Positions 22,141 to 34,489 of a stretch of DNA of 64,000 nt are shown piece after piece. The position numbers and the translations under genes are program-made. The stretch comes from Hydractinia symbiolongicarpus (lineage: Eukaryota > Cnidaria > Hydrozoa > Anthoathecata > Hydractiniidae): NCBI RefSeq assembly GCF_029227915.1, contig NC_079889.1, positions 5,890,001-5,954,000 of the forward strand, written 5' to 3'. Position 1 is the stretch's first letter, and each line of letters begins with the position of its first letter. Below the pieces are notes generated by a model. The model saw nothing but the letters and a program-made list of their open reading frames with translations. It did no database searches and had not been told where the DNA came from.

Positions 22141-22558
22141 TTTAATTTTTGGGCTAATTATGGCCCAAAATGACATTTAGGTGACAAAAAATCCAAGTTT
22201 TGATGTCACCATCATGTTCAGCATACTTTCCTTGTTAACTGAGCCAAATTTTATCGAAAATTAAATAGTTTTAATTTTTAAGCTAATTTTTGCCTAAAAT
22301 GACATTTAGGTGATAAAAAATCAAAATTTTGATGTCACCATTATGTTCAGCATATTTTATTTGTTAACTGTGCCAAACTTGGTCGAAAATAAAGTGGTTT
22401 TAATTTTTGGACCAATTTTGGCCTAAAATGACATCTAGGTGACAAAAATCAAAATTATAATGTCACCATTATTTTCAGCATACTTTTTTTGTTAACTGTG
22501 CCAAATTTTGTCGAAAACAAATACCAATTTTGGTCTGAAACGTCATTTAGATGACTTC
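22141..22558. repeat. About 122-bp tandem repeat, 3.4 copies
   Basis: The unit begins with TTTTAATTTTTGG..., followed by AAAATGACATTTAGGTGA and TGTTAACTG.GCCAAA. Three units start near 22142, 22265 and 22388, followed by a partial one ending near 22558. Units differ by about 10-15%. Confidence 0.75.
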
Positions 22559-22869
22559 TAAGTACTTAGAGAGTTTAGGTACGAAGTTTAAATCTGTGAC
22601 GTTGCAATTGACCATTTGGGACATAGTTAGCCAGTTACGAGTTGGAAACCAATACTATCCTCGCAGGCGAGATGGTAATAACAATAACCGATTTATTTCA
22701 AGCATATCCATAAATTACATGGTTCTTCATTTTGAAATGCGTAAGTATATATATATATATGAAATAGCGTAAAGTAAAAAATCCTTCATCCAAAAGGAAC
22801 ACAAAGAACGAAAATCAAACATTAATTGCTCTAGTAGCGGAAGTAAATCTGGTAGAATAAAGACATTGG

Positions 22870-23155
22870 TATAAGGATTAGGATAACATCATAGGCGCGT
22901 AAATGAACGAACAGGAATTGGTAACACTTGTGGACCACTTTAACACATACACACACACACACACATGAATAAAATACTTAATAAATAAATATATGAATAC
23001 AATTAAACATTAGATACTTGAGTATACGAAAAAAAATCCAGAAGATTGACATGTTGATTAGAATAAGATCATAGGCGCGTAAATTGAAAGAACAGGAATT
23101 GGTAGCACTTGTGGAGCACTTATACACACAACAACAACAACAACATAAGTTTTAG
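22870..23155 (-). repeat. Two LINE 3'-UTR-like repeats with microsatellite tails
   Basis: Blocks with ATCATAGGCGCGTAAAT, ACAGGAATTGGTA and CACTTGTGGA occur at about 22880-22960 and 23060-23130. They end in (CA)n and (CAA)n respectively. The second adjoins the LINE coding remnant at 23205. Confidence 0.5.
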
Positions 23156-23204
23156 CTATGGGAGAACGTTATAACGTAAAAATTTATATCATTGGCTAGT
23201 TGAC

Positions 23205-23465
23205 AAAGCCTTAGCACGGCCTTGTCAACTAAGTACTTTTTAGTTTCGTTTTTGAATTCATTAAGTTCATTGCAATCTCTTATGGCCTTTGGTAAATCGT
23301 TAAAGACAGTCTTGTCGAAATGCTGCTATTACAGTCGATTATTGTTCCTGTGATGTTAGTGTTAGTTCGAAGGGCTCGATGATTGATCTTTCGTTTGACT
23401 TTCATGTTGTTGGGAACAATTTCATAACACAGCATTTTTTAATAAATACAACTCTTCGTGTTGTC
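23205..23465 (-). pseudogene. LINE reverse transcriptase C-terminal remnant
   Basis: The minus strand reads FNDLPKAIRDCNELNEFKNE then TKKYLVDKAV, the C-terminal tail typical of CR1/L2-like LINEs ('WNSLP..LR...SL..FK..LK.YL'). Upstream, in another frame, is VPNNMKVKRKINHRALRTN, so a frameshift is present. Only the tail is left. Confidence 0.5.
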
Positions 23466-23778
23466 TCTGTCCCATCAGCAAAACATTTGATTTACTAATA
23501 TTTTATATATTTTACAGACCAGGAACCTGTTGACGCTCCGCAACCCTTTATATAGTGATTTATTTTTATTATTTTTAATTTTTAAATTTTAGGTTAAAAT
23601 TATTTCTAATTACTATTCTCGCAAGATAGTAATTACAAACGCTCATAAGCACTACCTTGCGAATACTTTGCGAATCTCTTTAATAATAGCCGTATCCCGT
23701 CTGTCTGTTCGTGCATCTGTTTGTCTTTTTTTTAAGGAAACACGGTATGTGATAAATAAAGGACGGGTTAACGACGAG

Positions 23779-23887
23779 TCTATATTATAATACCAATATA
23801 AGTTCGCCTGTCACGCAAAATGATACCGCAAGTAGCGAGATAAACGCAATGCGGTCTAAAAAAGGACGGGCGAACCCGTGGATTTTA
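23779..23887 (+). mobile_element. Helitron-type 5' end fragment
   Basis: TCTATATTATAATACC followed by GTTCGCCTGTCACGCAAAA and CCGTGGATTTT, as in 7320-7449, but the 3' hairpin is incomplete and there is no CTAG. Confidence 0.5.
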
Positions 23888-24495
23888 CGTCACTAATACA
23901 TTGCAAATCTCATCAACAGCAAAAGTACTCTTGTTTACGAAGAGCAAAAATAGGTTGCAGACTTTTTAGAGAACTTCTTTCTCTAAAACTTCTCCAGGAA
24001 AAGGTAATGGAAGTTGGATGGATGATTAGCAGCAATGTATTAAATAGTACTCGATTTAATAAAAAGTAATGACTTCCTGATTGCGTCTGTGTCTTAGTTT
24101 TACAAAATTTAAAGGCTTTCGGAATTCTTTTCTCACATGTTGAAATTTTTGTATTGGTAAATATAAAATTAAAAACGTTGAATTTCTTAAATTTCTGCGT
24201 TTGAACTAACATACCAACCTTCTGGTTACATAACTAAACTTTTGACATCAACAGCTATAATGTAAAATATCAATATTAGCACTTGCCCTCAAGAAGCAGA
24301 ACATCTGTATTTTTCTATCACTTAGCTATTGCAACAGTGATGTCACTGCCCATTTTTAATTAACTTCATAACCATTTCGCTACTAAGTGTAACTGTTTTA
24401 TACATTGAGAAAGCAAAGTACTAAGTTTATGTCGTGCGAAGTTGTATAATACGGCTGTGTAAATAAAAAAAGTCTATTAATAGCTTTCACACAAG

Positions 24496-25032
24496 ATGCG
24501 AGGAAACGAAACCGAAGGTGAAGTGGAAGAAGAAGGAGCAACAACAACAAAGAGCATGGTAAAAATGAGGCTGATTTTCACTGTGGTTGTATTGTTTGTT
24601 AGTACCTGCTTTACAGAGGGTATGTTGCTACATTTTACTGTCCTGAAAATCGACTTTTCTCATATCGGTACTCTTAAACTCATTTTTTAGTTTGTCGAGA
24701 TAACTCAGCATATCTATGCAAACAAGCCGATTGTCGACAAGATGTATTTAAAAGAAAATGCTGTAAAACATGTCAAGGTAAGATCGGAAGAGAATACATT
24801 GTTTGTAACTGGCAAAAAAATGAGAATTAAAAGCTAATTCTGCACAAAGAACGAAATTTATAAGCACATTACACATTTCATTTTCTCACAATTATGAACA
24901 AACTAACAAACAAACTGGTTAAATGTCGCTAGTTCTCATAACGAAGTATTACTGTATAGCAAAGCTAAACATTGGCGTACAAAAAAGGCGTACGCAACCC
25001 TGTTGGCTCGATGTTGATATTTCTTTTAATAC

Positions 25033-25103
<71 letters not shown>

Positions 25104-27771
25104 TAACAATAACAATAACAATAACAATAACAATAACAATAACAATAACAATAACAATAACAATAACAATAACAATAACAATAACAATAACAATAACAAT
25201 AACAATAACAATAACAATAACAATAACAATAACAATAACAATAACAATAACAATAACAATAACAATAACAATAACAATAACAATAACAATAACAATAACA
25301 ATAACAATAACAATAACAATAACAATAACAATAACAATAACAATAACAATAACAATAACAATAACAATAACAATAACAATAACAATAACTGAAAATGTTT
25401 CTTCTTTAGGACCTAACCCACCAACATATGCTCCCCAGACTCCAATTTATACGAGAACCCCAAGTAAGTTTCTCCTTCAATAACGTAGCAAAATATTTTT
25501 TATGATTTCTTGAGGAGGGATATTTTTAATTATTTTCTTTTATCTTATTTATTATTTAATTTTGTAAAAATAATATTTTAGAAACTTGTGGTAAACCAAT
25601 CATTTCGCCGAATTATATTACTGGCGAAAGAAATGCAGTGATTGGATCATGGCCATGGCAAGTTATGTTGTTTTATAATAACAGACGCGTATGTGGAGGA
25701 ACCATCATTTCACCATATCACATTGTTACAGCTGCCCATTGCGTCCAGGGAACAAACGCAAACAAATATTTGGCCAGGTTAGTACAGAATAATAAGATTT
25801 TGTAGTTTATTCGCACTAAAAAAGTTTTTTTCTATACGGATGAGGATTCCAGTGGTTACGCTTAGAAAAAAAATGTCCACAATGGACTAAGAATGTGCAC
25901 TGACACAACAATGACAACACTAGCAATGACAATCTACTGATATCTATATAATCGCCAGTTAACAACGGAATCCGTCATACCTGCAGCCGCATTCACCGTG
26001 CCGGTGTATTGTGGAACGTAATGCTGTGCTGTGGACGCACGTAATATTCCCATGGATTTTTCACAGTTTAACAGCTATTTTTCTTTGATTTTAACTTCTG
26101 ATGTAATATAGATAGATAATGTTGTCTGTTAAACAAAATTTAATTTACCTTTTTCATCGCCAAGATTGCACCTTTTCTCGGTAACTGTTGCTCTACCTCT
26201 TGAAAAAATCGCTTTAACTTGAACTATAATCTCATTTTAGAGTAAATTCGACTTAAAGAAAACTTCGTTTAACTCGAACATTCGTTAAGTCGAAGTATTT
26301 TACTTGGTCCGTTGGGGGTTCGAGTTACCGGGAGTTATCTTTATATTAGTAGTTGTATTTTAAATCGTTAAATTGTTTTTTCGTCATAATCATTAATTTC
26401 TGCTAGGATGCACAAACTGGCGATTCCCATGATATGTAAGACGGGTTGCTGATGCTTAGATACAGCATGACAAGTGAACCAGTGGCGAACCCAGTTGTAT
26501 ATTATTCTCCGCTAGTTTTGTTAGGTTGGGTTTGATATGCGGACAAAATGCCAATTCTTACTACCCACTATAATAATCCGCTAATTTCTTATTAAAGTTC
26601 TCATTGTCGGACACTCGATTATACAAATTTGTCAATAGTTTTCATTGTTTTCTTTAATGCACAATTCGATGCTTTAAAAGGGTTAAGAACGTGCACGTAC
26701 AAGAAAAAAAATTCCATAATTGTTACGATTTTTCTTTAGGGTCGCAGCTGATGACAGTTCAAATACATTTGTCGTTGATCATGAAGTTAAGAATGTTGTT
26801 CCTCATTTCGACTTCAACAAATTCTCTCTGGATAAGGATATAGCTCTCCTTCAGTTGAAGACTCCTATCCAATATAACAGTTACGTGCAGCCTGTCTGCT
26901 TGCCGCTGAATTATGTCAAGATGGACGCTCATTGTGTTGTTGTTGGTAAGCCTGACTCGCTATGTCATCATTTAAAAGAGGTTGCTGAATAACTATCAAC
27001 AGGTCAAAGAAAAACATAGTGAGGCACAATACAAGAGAAAATTTTGACAATTTTTTTTTTCATTACGATTGACAAACCACTTTCTTTTGTATCAGAATAT
27101 AAACGTCACAGTTTGATAACATGAGCAAGTTTTTTTATTTATAACAAAGTTAATACAATTTTGACTATTTTGTATATTAAATTTCTTTCTCAGGTTGGAG
27201 GCACTCAAATTTGCAACAGTCAAAAATACAACTTGTTATCAACACAGTTTGCCATGACCGCAACAAACGTTTTTCGAAGTCAACGGTAAGCAAACTTTTC
27301 CATATGCATTAAAAACATTTTTTATTATTTACTTAGAATTGTTAACCTTATCTGTAACCATTTCCTCCACTCCGCTTAAAACCGTTTTTTTATAATAATC
27401 ACTTCTCTTGGTATAAGTAAAAGCCCAGGGGCGGTTATTTAAATTCAAGATTTGAGCCAAAAAGAGTGCTCGTTTGATAGTTGACAAGACAAGTATTTAA
27501 TATTAACTTAATAAGCTGGTCTTAAAAAATTATCATGACGAAAATTATTATGCTTTTTAAGGTGACAAAAAATATGTTGTGTGGAGGTAACCCGGAAGAG
27601 GGGGAGGCTACATGTCATGGAAATGCTGGTGGAGGGTTGGTATGTCGTGGGAAGGACAGTAGATGGCAATTACAAGGAATTGTCAGCTCACATTGCAACT
27701 CAAAGTTCATGTATACAACATTTACGAGAGTGTCGGAGTTTAGAAGTTGGTTAGAATCAAACAAGCAATGA
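24496..27771 (+). CDS. Secreted ShKT + trypsin-fold protein, catalytic Ser lost (serine protease homologue)
   Basis: Seven exons with GT-AG borders: 24496-24619, 24691-24777, 25410-25463, 25582-25777, 26740-26945, 27194-27285, 27562-27771. Phases are 1,1,1,2,1,0; about 322 residues. Exon 1 encodes a hydrophobic signal segment (RLIFTVVVLFVSTCF); the first ATG gives an acidic 20-residue leader, so Met at 24556 or 24565 may be the true start. Exon 2 is one ShKT domain with six cysteines. Exon 3 is a Pro-rich linker. Exons 4-7 are a trypsin domain with SWPWQV, His in TAAHC and Asp in DKDIALL. The site normally GDSGGP reads GNAGGG, so Ser is Ala and the preceding Asp is Asn. Catalysis is not expected; an adhesion or regulatory role in the extracellular space is inference. 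Intron 2 holds a large hexamer microsatellite. A few exon borders may be off by one base. Confidence 0.88.
25034..25389. repeat. (AAT)n then (AACAAT)n microsatellite in intron 2
   Basis: About 65 bases of AAT repeats pass into about 48 units of the hexamer AACAAT with almost no interruption. The long Ile-Thr and Leu frames it creates are not genes. Confidence 0.95.
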
Positions 27772-27911
27772 TAATTTCTGTAATTTATGTCAACTAGTCA
27801 TTGTGTTGGTAGAAATATCTCACTCAACTGGAGAAGTTAGTCGTGTTTTCACCCAAAGTTGCGCACCCGAGACTACTGAAACAAACAAAGAAGCAAATAA
27901 TTTTTTTCTGC

Positions 27912-27917
27912 AATAAA
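27912..27917 (+). promoter_or_regulatory. Polyadenylation signal AATAAA
   Basis: About 141 bases after the stop of the ShKT-trypsin gene. Confidence 0.55.
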
Positions 27918-27929
27918 TGTGAAGAAGTT

Positions 27930-29149
27930 TTTCTTCCTACAGTGGACTATATTTATCTTGAACACCTCTCAAATTAATATTTTGCTTTTTAACCCTTTTT
28001 TATTTCTTTATCTGAAATAAATCTTTGGGGTTTCATGGTAAAAAAGTACACTGTACTTGATTTTCTAATTTTGACCAAAATTCTCGATAAATAGTACCTG
28101 TAAAAATTAAAATGTTTAGGTAGATTATTTTTGCTTTTTAAAGGCGCATCTAAGTAACATTTAGGTTTGGGAGAAATAACAGAGGTGACTGATTATATCC
28201 CCAAGCTCAAGCATCAAGGTTTGGATTGTACACTTTCTGAACATATAGCTGGTTATTAATTTTACGACATCTGAATTTGTATACAAAATCAAAGGATGTA
28301 AAGAGCAGTTGATTGGATCTTGATCAAGCTGATGAATTGCGTCGGAGAAGTTGCGCTTCGAAAAAACACATCACGCAGATGTTCCTGAGTTTGAGTAAAG
28401 GCAAAAGTCAAATGTTTCGCAAGAAAGTGTCGTTGCAACAGAACTGATGGAAGCAATTCTCACTTTCGATAATGCTTTTTCTTGTGTCCGGAAAGCCGTT
28501 ATTTCTTCCTGATTAGTAAATAAAAAATTCGGTGCTGTACAAATTCGGTGCTGTGGTCAGAAGAGCAGTACTGGTGAGAGACAAAAAGCCCTGCGACTGT
28601 GGTTCGGAATACGACAGATGAATTAAACAACCAGTAAGCACGAAAAAGTGATATCTTCATAGGTCCACTGCCGTGGTAAAAATCAAAGAAAAAATATTTT
28701 TTCAGCAGACGCTTTTCCTACAGCAGGCACTTTTTACTCTCCGGGTGTGTGTGATCTACGTTGATTTGTAGTTTCATCATGAATGTCATCTAGGTTAAGT
28801 TGGTTAAGGGACAGATAACAAAGAAAAAAAGAGTTCGCATTGCATAAGGAGCAGTTTATCATATGCGAAGATTGTCCTATAATGTAAAAGTAGGAAGATA
28901 TATAACACTGGGTGACTTGCTTGTAAATTAAAAATGTGTTTTTGTGCAAATATCCCCTCTTCTTCCATAAATGCAACACATGAGTATGTACTGTAAATTT
29001 TTTTTTCCAACGTGCTTTCTCTCCTTGTCATCCCCGAAGGATCCCGAAGAGTTTTTTTTGGTTAAGGGCAGAGATAGGGAAATGTTCCTTCTGGCGCAGT
29101 CACGTGCGTGAACGCAGTGACGTCACAGCAAGTCCAATACCATCCGGTA
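27930..29149. other. No recognisable gene
   Basis: 28150-28620 has a codon-like texture in broken frames (for example VATELMEAILTFDNAFSCVRKAV near 28430), suggesting an old pseudogene, but no family is recognisable. Confidence 0.35.
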
Positions 29150-29359
29150 CCCTGCGGTACCATACAGTGCTTAACCATGAAATTCAAGGGGTAAAGTCCA
29201 TATCATATGGTATATAGTAGGGGTAATTCCCTAATGATCAATGACGTCATAAAATACAGCAAATGAGTCCAAAATTCTAGCGTAGAGGGGAATTCCCTAA
29301 AAATCAACGCATGCGCAGTAGCTGCTCGGCAATCTTCGGACCTTGTTGCACATATATAG
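29150..29359 (+). promoter_or_regulatory. Upstream region of the virus-like gene set with direct repeats
   Basis: GGTACCCTGCGGTACC forms a near-palindrome at about 29145-29161. GTAGGGGTAATTCCCTAA (about 29217) is repeated as GTAGAGGGGAATTCCCTAA (about 29282). CATATATAG lies just before the first ATG and could act as a TATA box, though it is unusually close. Confidence 0.35.
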
Positions 29360-29704
29360 ATGAGTCAACTTAAGACGCAAGACATGTGCAACAAAGCTGT
29401 TGAGGAGGAGCCCCGGGCGCTCATGAATGTACCAGATCAACTCAAGACGCAAGACATGTGCAACAAGGCCATAGTAAAGATGTCGGACATGCTATGTTGG
29501 GTTCCATACCACTTCAAGACGCAGGATATGTGTAACGAGGCTTTCCTAAAGGACCATGATATATTTTCGTTTATTCCGGATCATTTAAAGACGCAGGACA
29601 TGTGCAACAAGGCCGTTGAACATCATACCTGTTCTCTAAGGCTTGTGCCAAACAAGTTCAAAACACAGGCCATACCCTACAAAACGTGCCGTATATGTAG
29701 GTGA
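29360..29704 (+). CDS. Protein of 24-residue repeats (KTQDMCNKA), virus-like gene set ORF 1
   Basis: 114 residues made of four clear repeats and one degenerate repeat. Each begins [LF]KTQDMCN[KE]A and ends with a V/IP-type segment (NVPDQ, WVPYH, FIPDH, LVPNK); the period is about 24 residues. The last repeat is altered (KTQAIPYKT). No transmembrane segment or signal peptide. Each repeat has one Cys in the same position. The function is unknown to me; similar short helical repeats occur in proteins of large DNA viruses and in transposon-borne genes. The G+C content is clearly above that of the flanking DNA. The next ORF starts 62 bases downstream, after a hairpin. Confidence 0.65.
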   Translation: MSQLKTQDMCNKAVEEEPRALMNVPDQLKTQDMCNKAIVKMSDMLCWVPYHFKTQDMCNEAFLKDHDIFSFIPDHLKTQDMCNKAVEHHTCSLRLVPNKFKTQAIPYKTCRICR

Positions 29705-29717
29705 AGAAACCAAGGTT

Positions 29718-29740
29718 ATCTTACAACCTTGTTGTAAGAT
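29718..29740 (+). terminator. 10-bp stem, 3-base loop hairpin between ORF 1 and ORF 2
   Basis: ATCTTACAAC pairs with GTTGTAAGAT around CTT. It is followed by a TAAGATATTATAAT direct repeat. It may end or process an ORF 1 transcript; the role is inferred from position. Confidence 0.4.
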
Positions 29741-29766
29741 ATTATAATTGTAAGATATTATAATAA

Positions 29767-29967
29767 ATGTGCGTTAACTGTCAGCAATCAAAATTCGATA
29801 TCTTCGGAACTGCAGCATTGATGACCTTTATAGCTGGTATCAGCATCTCCCTACCCCTCATGGCCCTGGCAGTAGTACAAGAATCGGAGAGGGAGAAGGA
29901 GAATGAACGGAAGATTCAAGCCCTAGATGATCGTCTTGAAGACTATAGAGTAAATGGAGCATTGTAA
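29767..29967 (+). CDS. Small single-pass membrane protein, virus-like gene set ORF 2
   Basis: 66 residues: a short Cys-containing start (MCVNCQQ), a hydrophobic helix (about residues 13-38, including FIAGISISLPLMALAVV), then a highly charged tail (ESEREKENERK). It is probably a membrane-anchored small protein with a cytoplasmic coil. It overlaps the next ORF by 14 bases, unlike normal animal genes but usual for compact viruses. Not recognised as a family. Confidence 0.5.
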   Translation: MCVNCQQSKFDIFGTAALMTFIAGISISLPLMALAVVQESEREKENERKIQALDDRLEDYRVNGAL

Positions 29968-30160
29968 CGACTGTGAAGGGGTACTCGATGCATACGACAG
30001 GTGCACCTGCGGACGTAGGTTTGTGGTAAGCGGTAAAATGTTATACTGGTACTGCTACTATAAATATACCATATATAATGGGGGTGGCTGCGTATGTACA
30101 ATGACATGCAATTCTCTGCAGTCGTTCGAAATACACAATAAACAGGATGGTACAATTTGA
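29954..30160 (+). CDS. Cys-rich small protein, virus-like gene set ORF 3
   Basis: 68 residues with HCNDC and CTCG near the N-terminus and further cysteines in CYY, GGGCVCTMTC. The spacing could bind zinc (ribbon-like), but no named domain is evident. It overlaps ORF 2 and ORF 4 by 14 bases each. Confidence 0.5.
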   Translation: MEHCNDCEGVLDAYDRCTCGRRFVVSGKMLYWYCYYKYTIYNGGGCVCTMTCNSLQSFEIHNKQDGTI

Positions 30161-30722
30161 GAATGAGCTTGTCAAACCTAAATTATTCTACTTATTTGCT
30201 GCTACCTTTACGGACATCAACGATATCAACGTGGACTACCTGACAGTGTCGGATCCCGTTCCTGCTAACGGGGGTAAGGATCAACGGTACATTATAGGAT
30301 ACCATACGCAGGACCTTGTGGTAGCCCTCGGGGTAAAAACACCAAAAATCTGGTCCTCACATGGGGTCACCCGGTATAACGCCAATGCAGTACTGGCAAT
30401 GAGTCTTGATTTTGAAGAGTATCCTGATTGGGTTAAGAAGTATCGTCACATCTGGTCCAAAATCGAAGAGTTGATATCTGAGCAATTGACGACAGAGCCT
30501 GTGAAGAAGGACCGTTATGTGAACGCCAAGCTCAAATACTACAAGGATGCGATCACAACTAAATTCTACGATATGCCAGTACCCTATGATGAACCCTGCC
30601 AAGCCAGTGCCATACTGGCTATTTCATTGGTGTATGCAAGGTAAAAACTACTACCCTCAGGTACATATTACGGAATGTCGGTACAAGGACTTTAAAAAGA
30701 AATGGTTGCTGAGTGAGGATTA
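30147..30722 (+). CDS. Conserved-looking ORF 4 of the virus-like gene set, frameshifted near its 3' end
   Basis: The open frame runs 165 residues to 30644 (start MVQFENELVKPKLFYLFAAT). Near 30620-30640 a shift would join it to a second open stretch reading WCMQGKNYYPQVHITECRY, ending at TAA 30720-30722. The second stretch has the same composition, so the original protein was probably about 190 residues and this copy has a small indel. It is a soluble, mixed-charge protein with no recognised domain. It sits last in a plus-strand run of four tightly packed ORFs that converges on two minus-strand ORFs. Confidence 0.5.
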
Positions 30723-30789
30723 ATAACCATATGTTTTATGGACTTATAAAATATATATATAAATTAGGGGCTGTAAACAGGAGGTGTGT

Positions 30790-31451
30790 CTACATAGTGC
30801 TTGCATACTGTACAGATTGAAGTTTTTTTAAAATTTCATCTTTTCCCTCTTGCCTCCCCTCCTCTCGGCCTTTCGCAACTAGCTGGACACGCTCTTGTTC
30901 ATTAATGGCATTCACGATACGATTAAAACGCTGCCGCATCTGTTCCTTCAATAGCATATACTTTTCCTTCTCTCGAGAGATCAGGCTGTACTCATAGTCA
31001 CTGATTACACCATTCTCCACTGCCTTTGAGATGAGATCAACAATAGAGTTCAATTTCGCTTCTGCGAGTAGCGTTATACGTCCATGTTTCTTGGATTTGA
31101 CACGGAGCCTTTTCGATGCGTTCCAGAGACCGGCTTGGCTTATACCGGCTGCAATCGCGAGCCCCCCATGGCAATGGCCAAAGGAACTCCCATACCCGAG
31201 GCAATGGCCCCGATTCCAAGCCCCGACGTGATAATGCTTATGCCAAGCAAACCATGATCACAGAATCGTACCCACGTATTATGCATTTTGAATCTTTTCG
31301 CAAGTCTGTTCCGCTCCTTAATCTCATCCCGCAGGTACTTTTAAATATCCTCAATCTTTTTGAGTCTGTGAACCTGACTCTCATCCTGAATATCGGCGCC
31401 TTGCGCAGGTGCACTCGGCAAACTCGGATACAGTTTGCTGGTATCGCTCAT
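30790..31451 (-). pseudogene. Virus-like gene set ORF 5: N-terminal LYPSL/PSAP motifs, hydrophobic core, charged coil; two breaks
   Basis: The ORF starts at ATG 31451-31449, two bases after the stop of ORF 6. The N-terminus has LYPSL and PSAP side by side, then a charged helix, then a long Gly/Ala/Ile-rich hydrophobic segment (about 31270-31130), then a basic region and a coiled, Glu/Arg-rich tail ending at TAG 30790-30792. The original length was about 219 residues. Two lesions are visible: an in-frame TAA at 31343-31341, and a one-base loss in the C6/G6 run at 31162-31167. Similar proteins (N-terminal proline motifs, Gly-rich hydrophobic middle, 'AEAKLN.I.D.ISKA..DG.IS..E' tail) are common as repetitive genes in cnidarian genomes, by my recollection; their role is unknown. 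LYPxL and P[ST]AP are ESCRT-recruiting late motifs in budding viruses. Confidence 0.6.
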
Positions 31452-31453
31452 CT

Positions 31454-31997
31454 TTATTCTAATAACAAATGCATCGTGAGGCCGGTGAACGAGACGTTCT
31501 TTTCATGGTGATAGACGTCTGTTAGCATGAACTCTAGACGGTCCGTAGAGCCCTTCAGTGAAAGGTAAACAGGGGTATCAAAACTCCATTTTAACATATC
31601 CCCCCAGGTGTTTAGCTCCTTAGTAGGAAGCAAGGCTAGAATTTTAGACTTTTTACCATCCAGCAGGCAGTCGTCTTCATCCAGCTGTGGACAGACGAGT
31701 CTCAACCTATGGTACACATCGGTCCTATAATGGGCATCGTGGTCACCGCTCGTGTAGTACTTTTTTGCGGGGTCGTAGGGTAGGCCCAGGAGCTCCTGTA
31801 GGGGTCTGTTAATCACCATCGCATAGCTGAGACGGAGCCTACAGAGTCCATTTTTCAAAACAAAAAGCTTAATCTTGTCTGCCGCCTGGCTATTGACAAT
31901 AGTCGCGATATCCTCTATCCTGTACAAACCATTCATAATCTCGATCCGAGTCACCCTCTGATCAGGCCCCACCTTGCGAATGGTAAAGTCGTTGTTA

Positions 31998-31999
<2 letters not shown>
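31454..31999 (-). CDS. Virus-like gene set ORF 6, 5' end cut by an (ATT)n tract
   Basis: The minus-strand frame is open from the edge of the microsatellite (about 31999) to TAA 31456-31454, about 180 residues, with no ATG of its own in the surviving part. Blocks include FTIRKVGPDQRVTRIEIMNG, YYTSGDHDAHYRTDVYHRLR and VYLSLKGSTDRLEFMLTDVY. No transmembrane segment. The composition suggests a beta-rich soluble protein, possibly structural. It is transcribed towards and almost touches ORF 5, so they form a two-gene run opposite to ORFs 1-4. I do not recognise a named family. Confidence 0.55.
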
Positions 32000-34189
<2,190 letters not shown>

Positions 34190-34480
34190 AATAATATTAA
34201 TAACTAGCATGGGGGTATATTAATGACCCTCTTCCAATCTGATCTAGACTGTGTTATTGATCTCAACTCAACTTCCTTTGTATCAAGTCTGTCCTTATAA
34301 CCTCTTTTTCGGTCTGCCTTTGGGCTTTGCCCCAGGAACTATCAAGCCTCTACACCTTCTTACCCAATAATCATCATTGAAAATATACATCCCAGCAGAT
34401 CTAAGCGTGTTAATCGAATTAACTTGCTGCCATAAACTACGACATGGATGAACTTGATGTAAAAACAGTTGGGACATATA
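34190..34480 (-). pseudogene. LINE reverse transcriptase C-terminal remnant with 3' UTR
   Basis: The minus strand reads YWVRRCRGLIVPGAKPKGRP, the common LINE tail 'D..WV.RC..L.V.G..PRGRP', followed after a frame change by EVIRTDLIQRKLSL and SDWKRVINIPPC then a stop. Downstream, 34130-34190 contains AACGCCCG and CATGCTAGCATGGGTTGG, which fit a LINE 3' untranslated end. RT catalytic motifs are absent. Confidence 0.65.
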
Positions 34481-34489
34481 CTCACAATA

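Noticed and set aside
25032-25483. Long Ile-Thr and poly-Leu reading frames
   Set aside because: Created by the AAT/AACAAT microsatellite in an intron.
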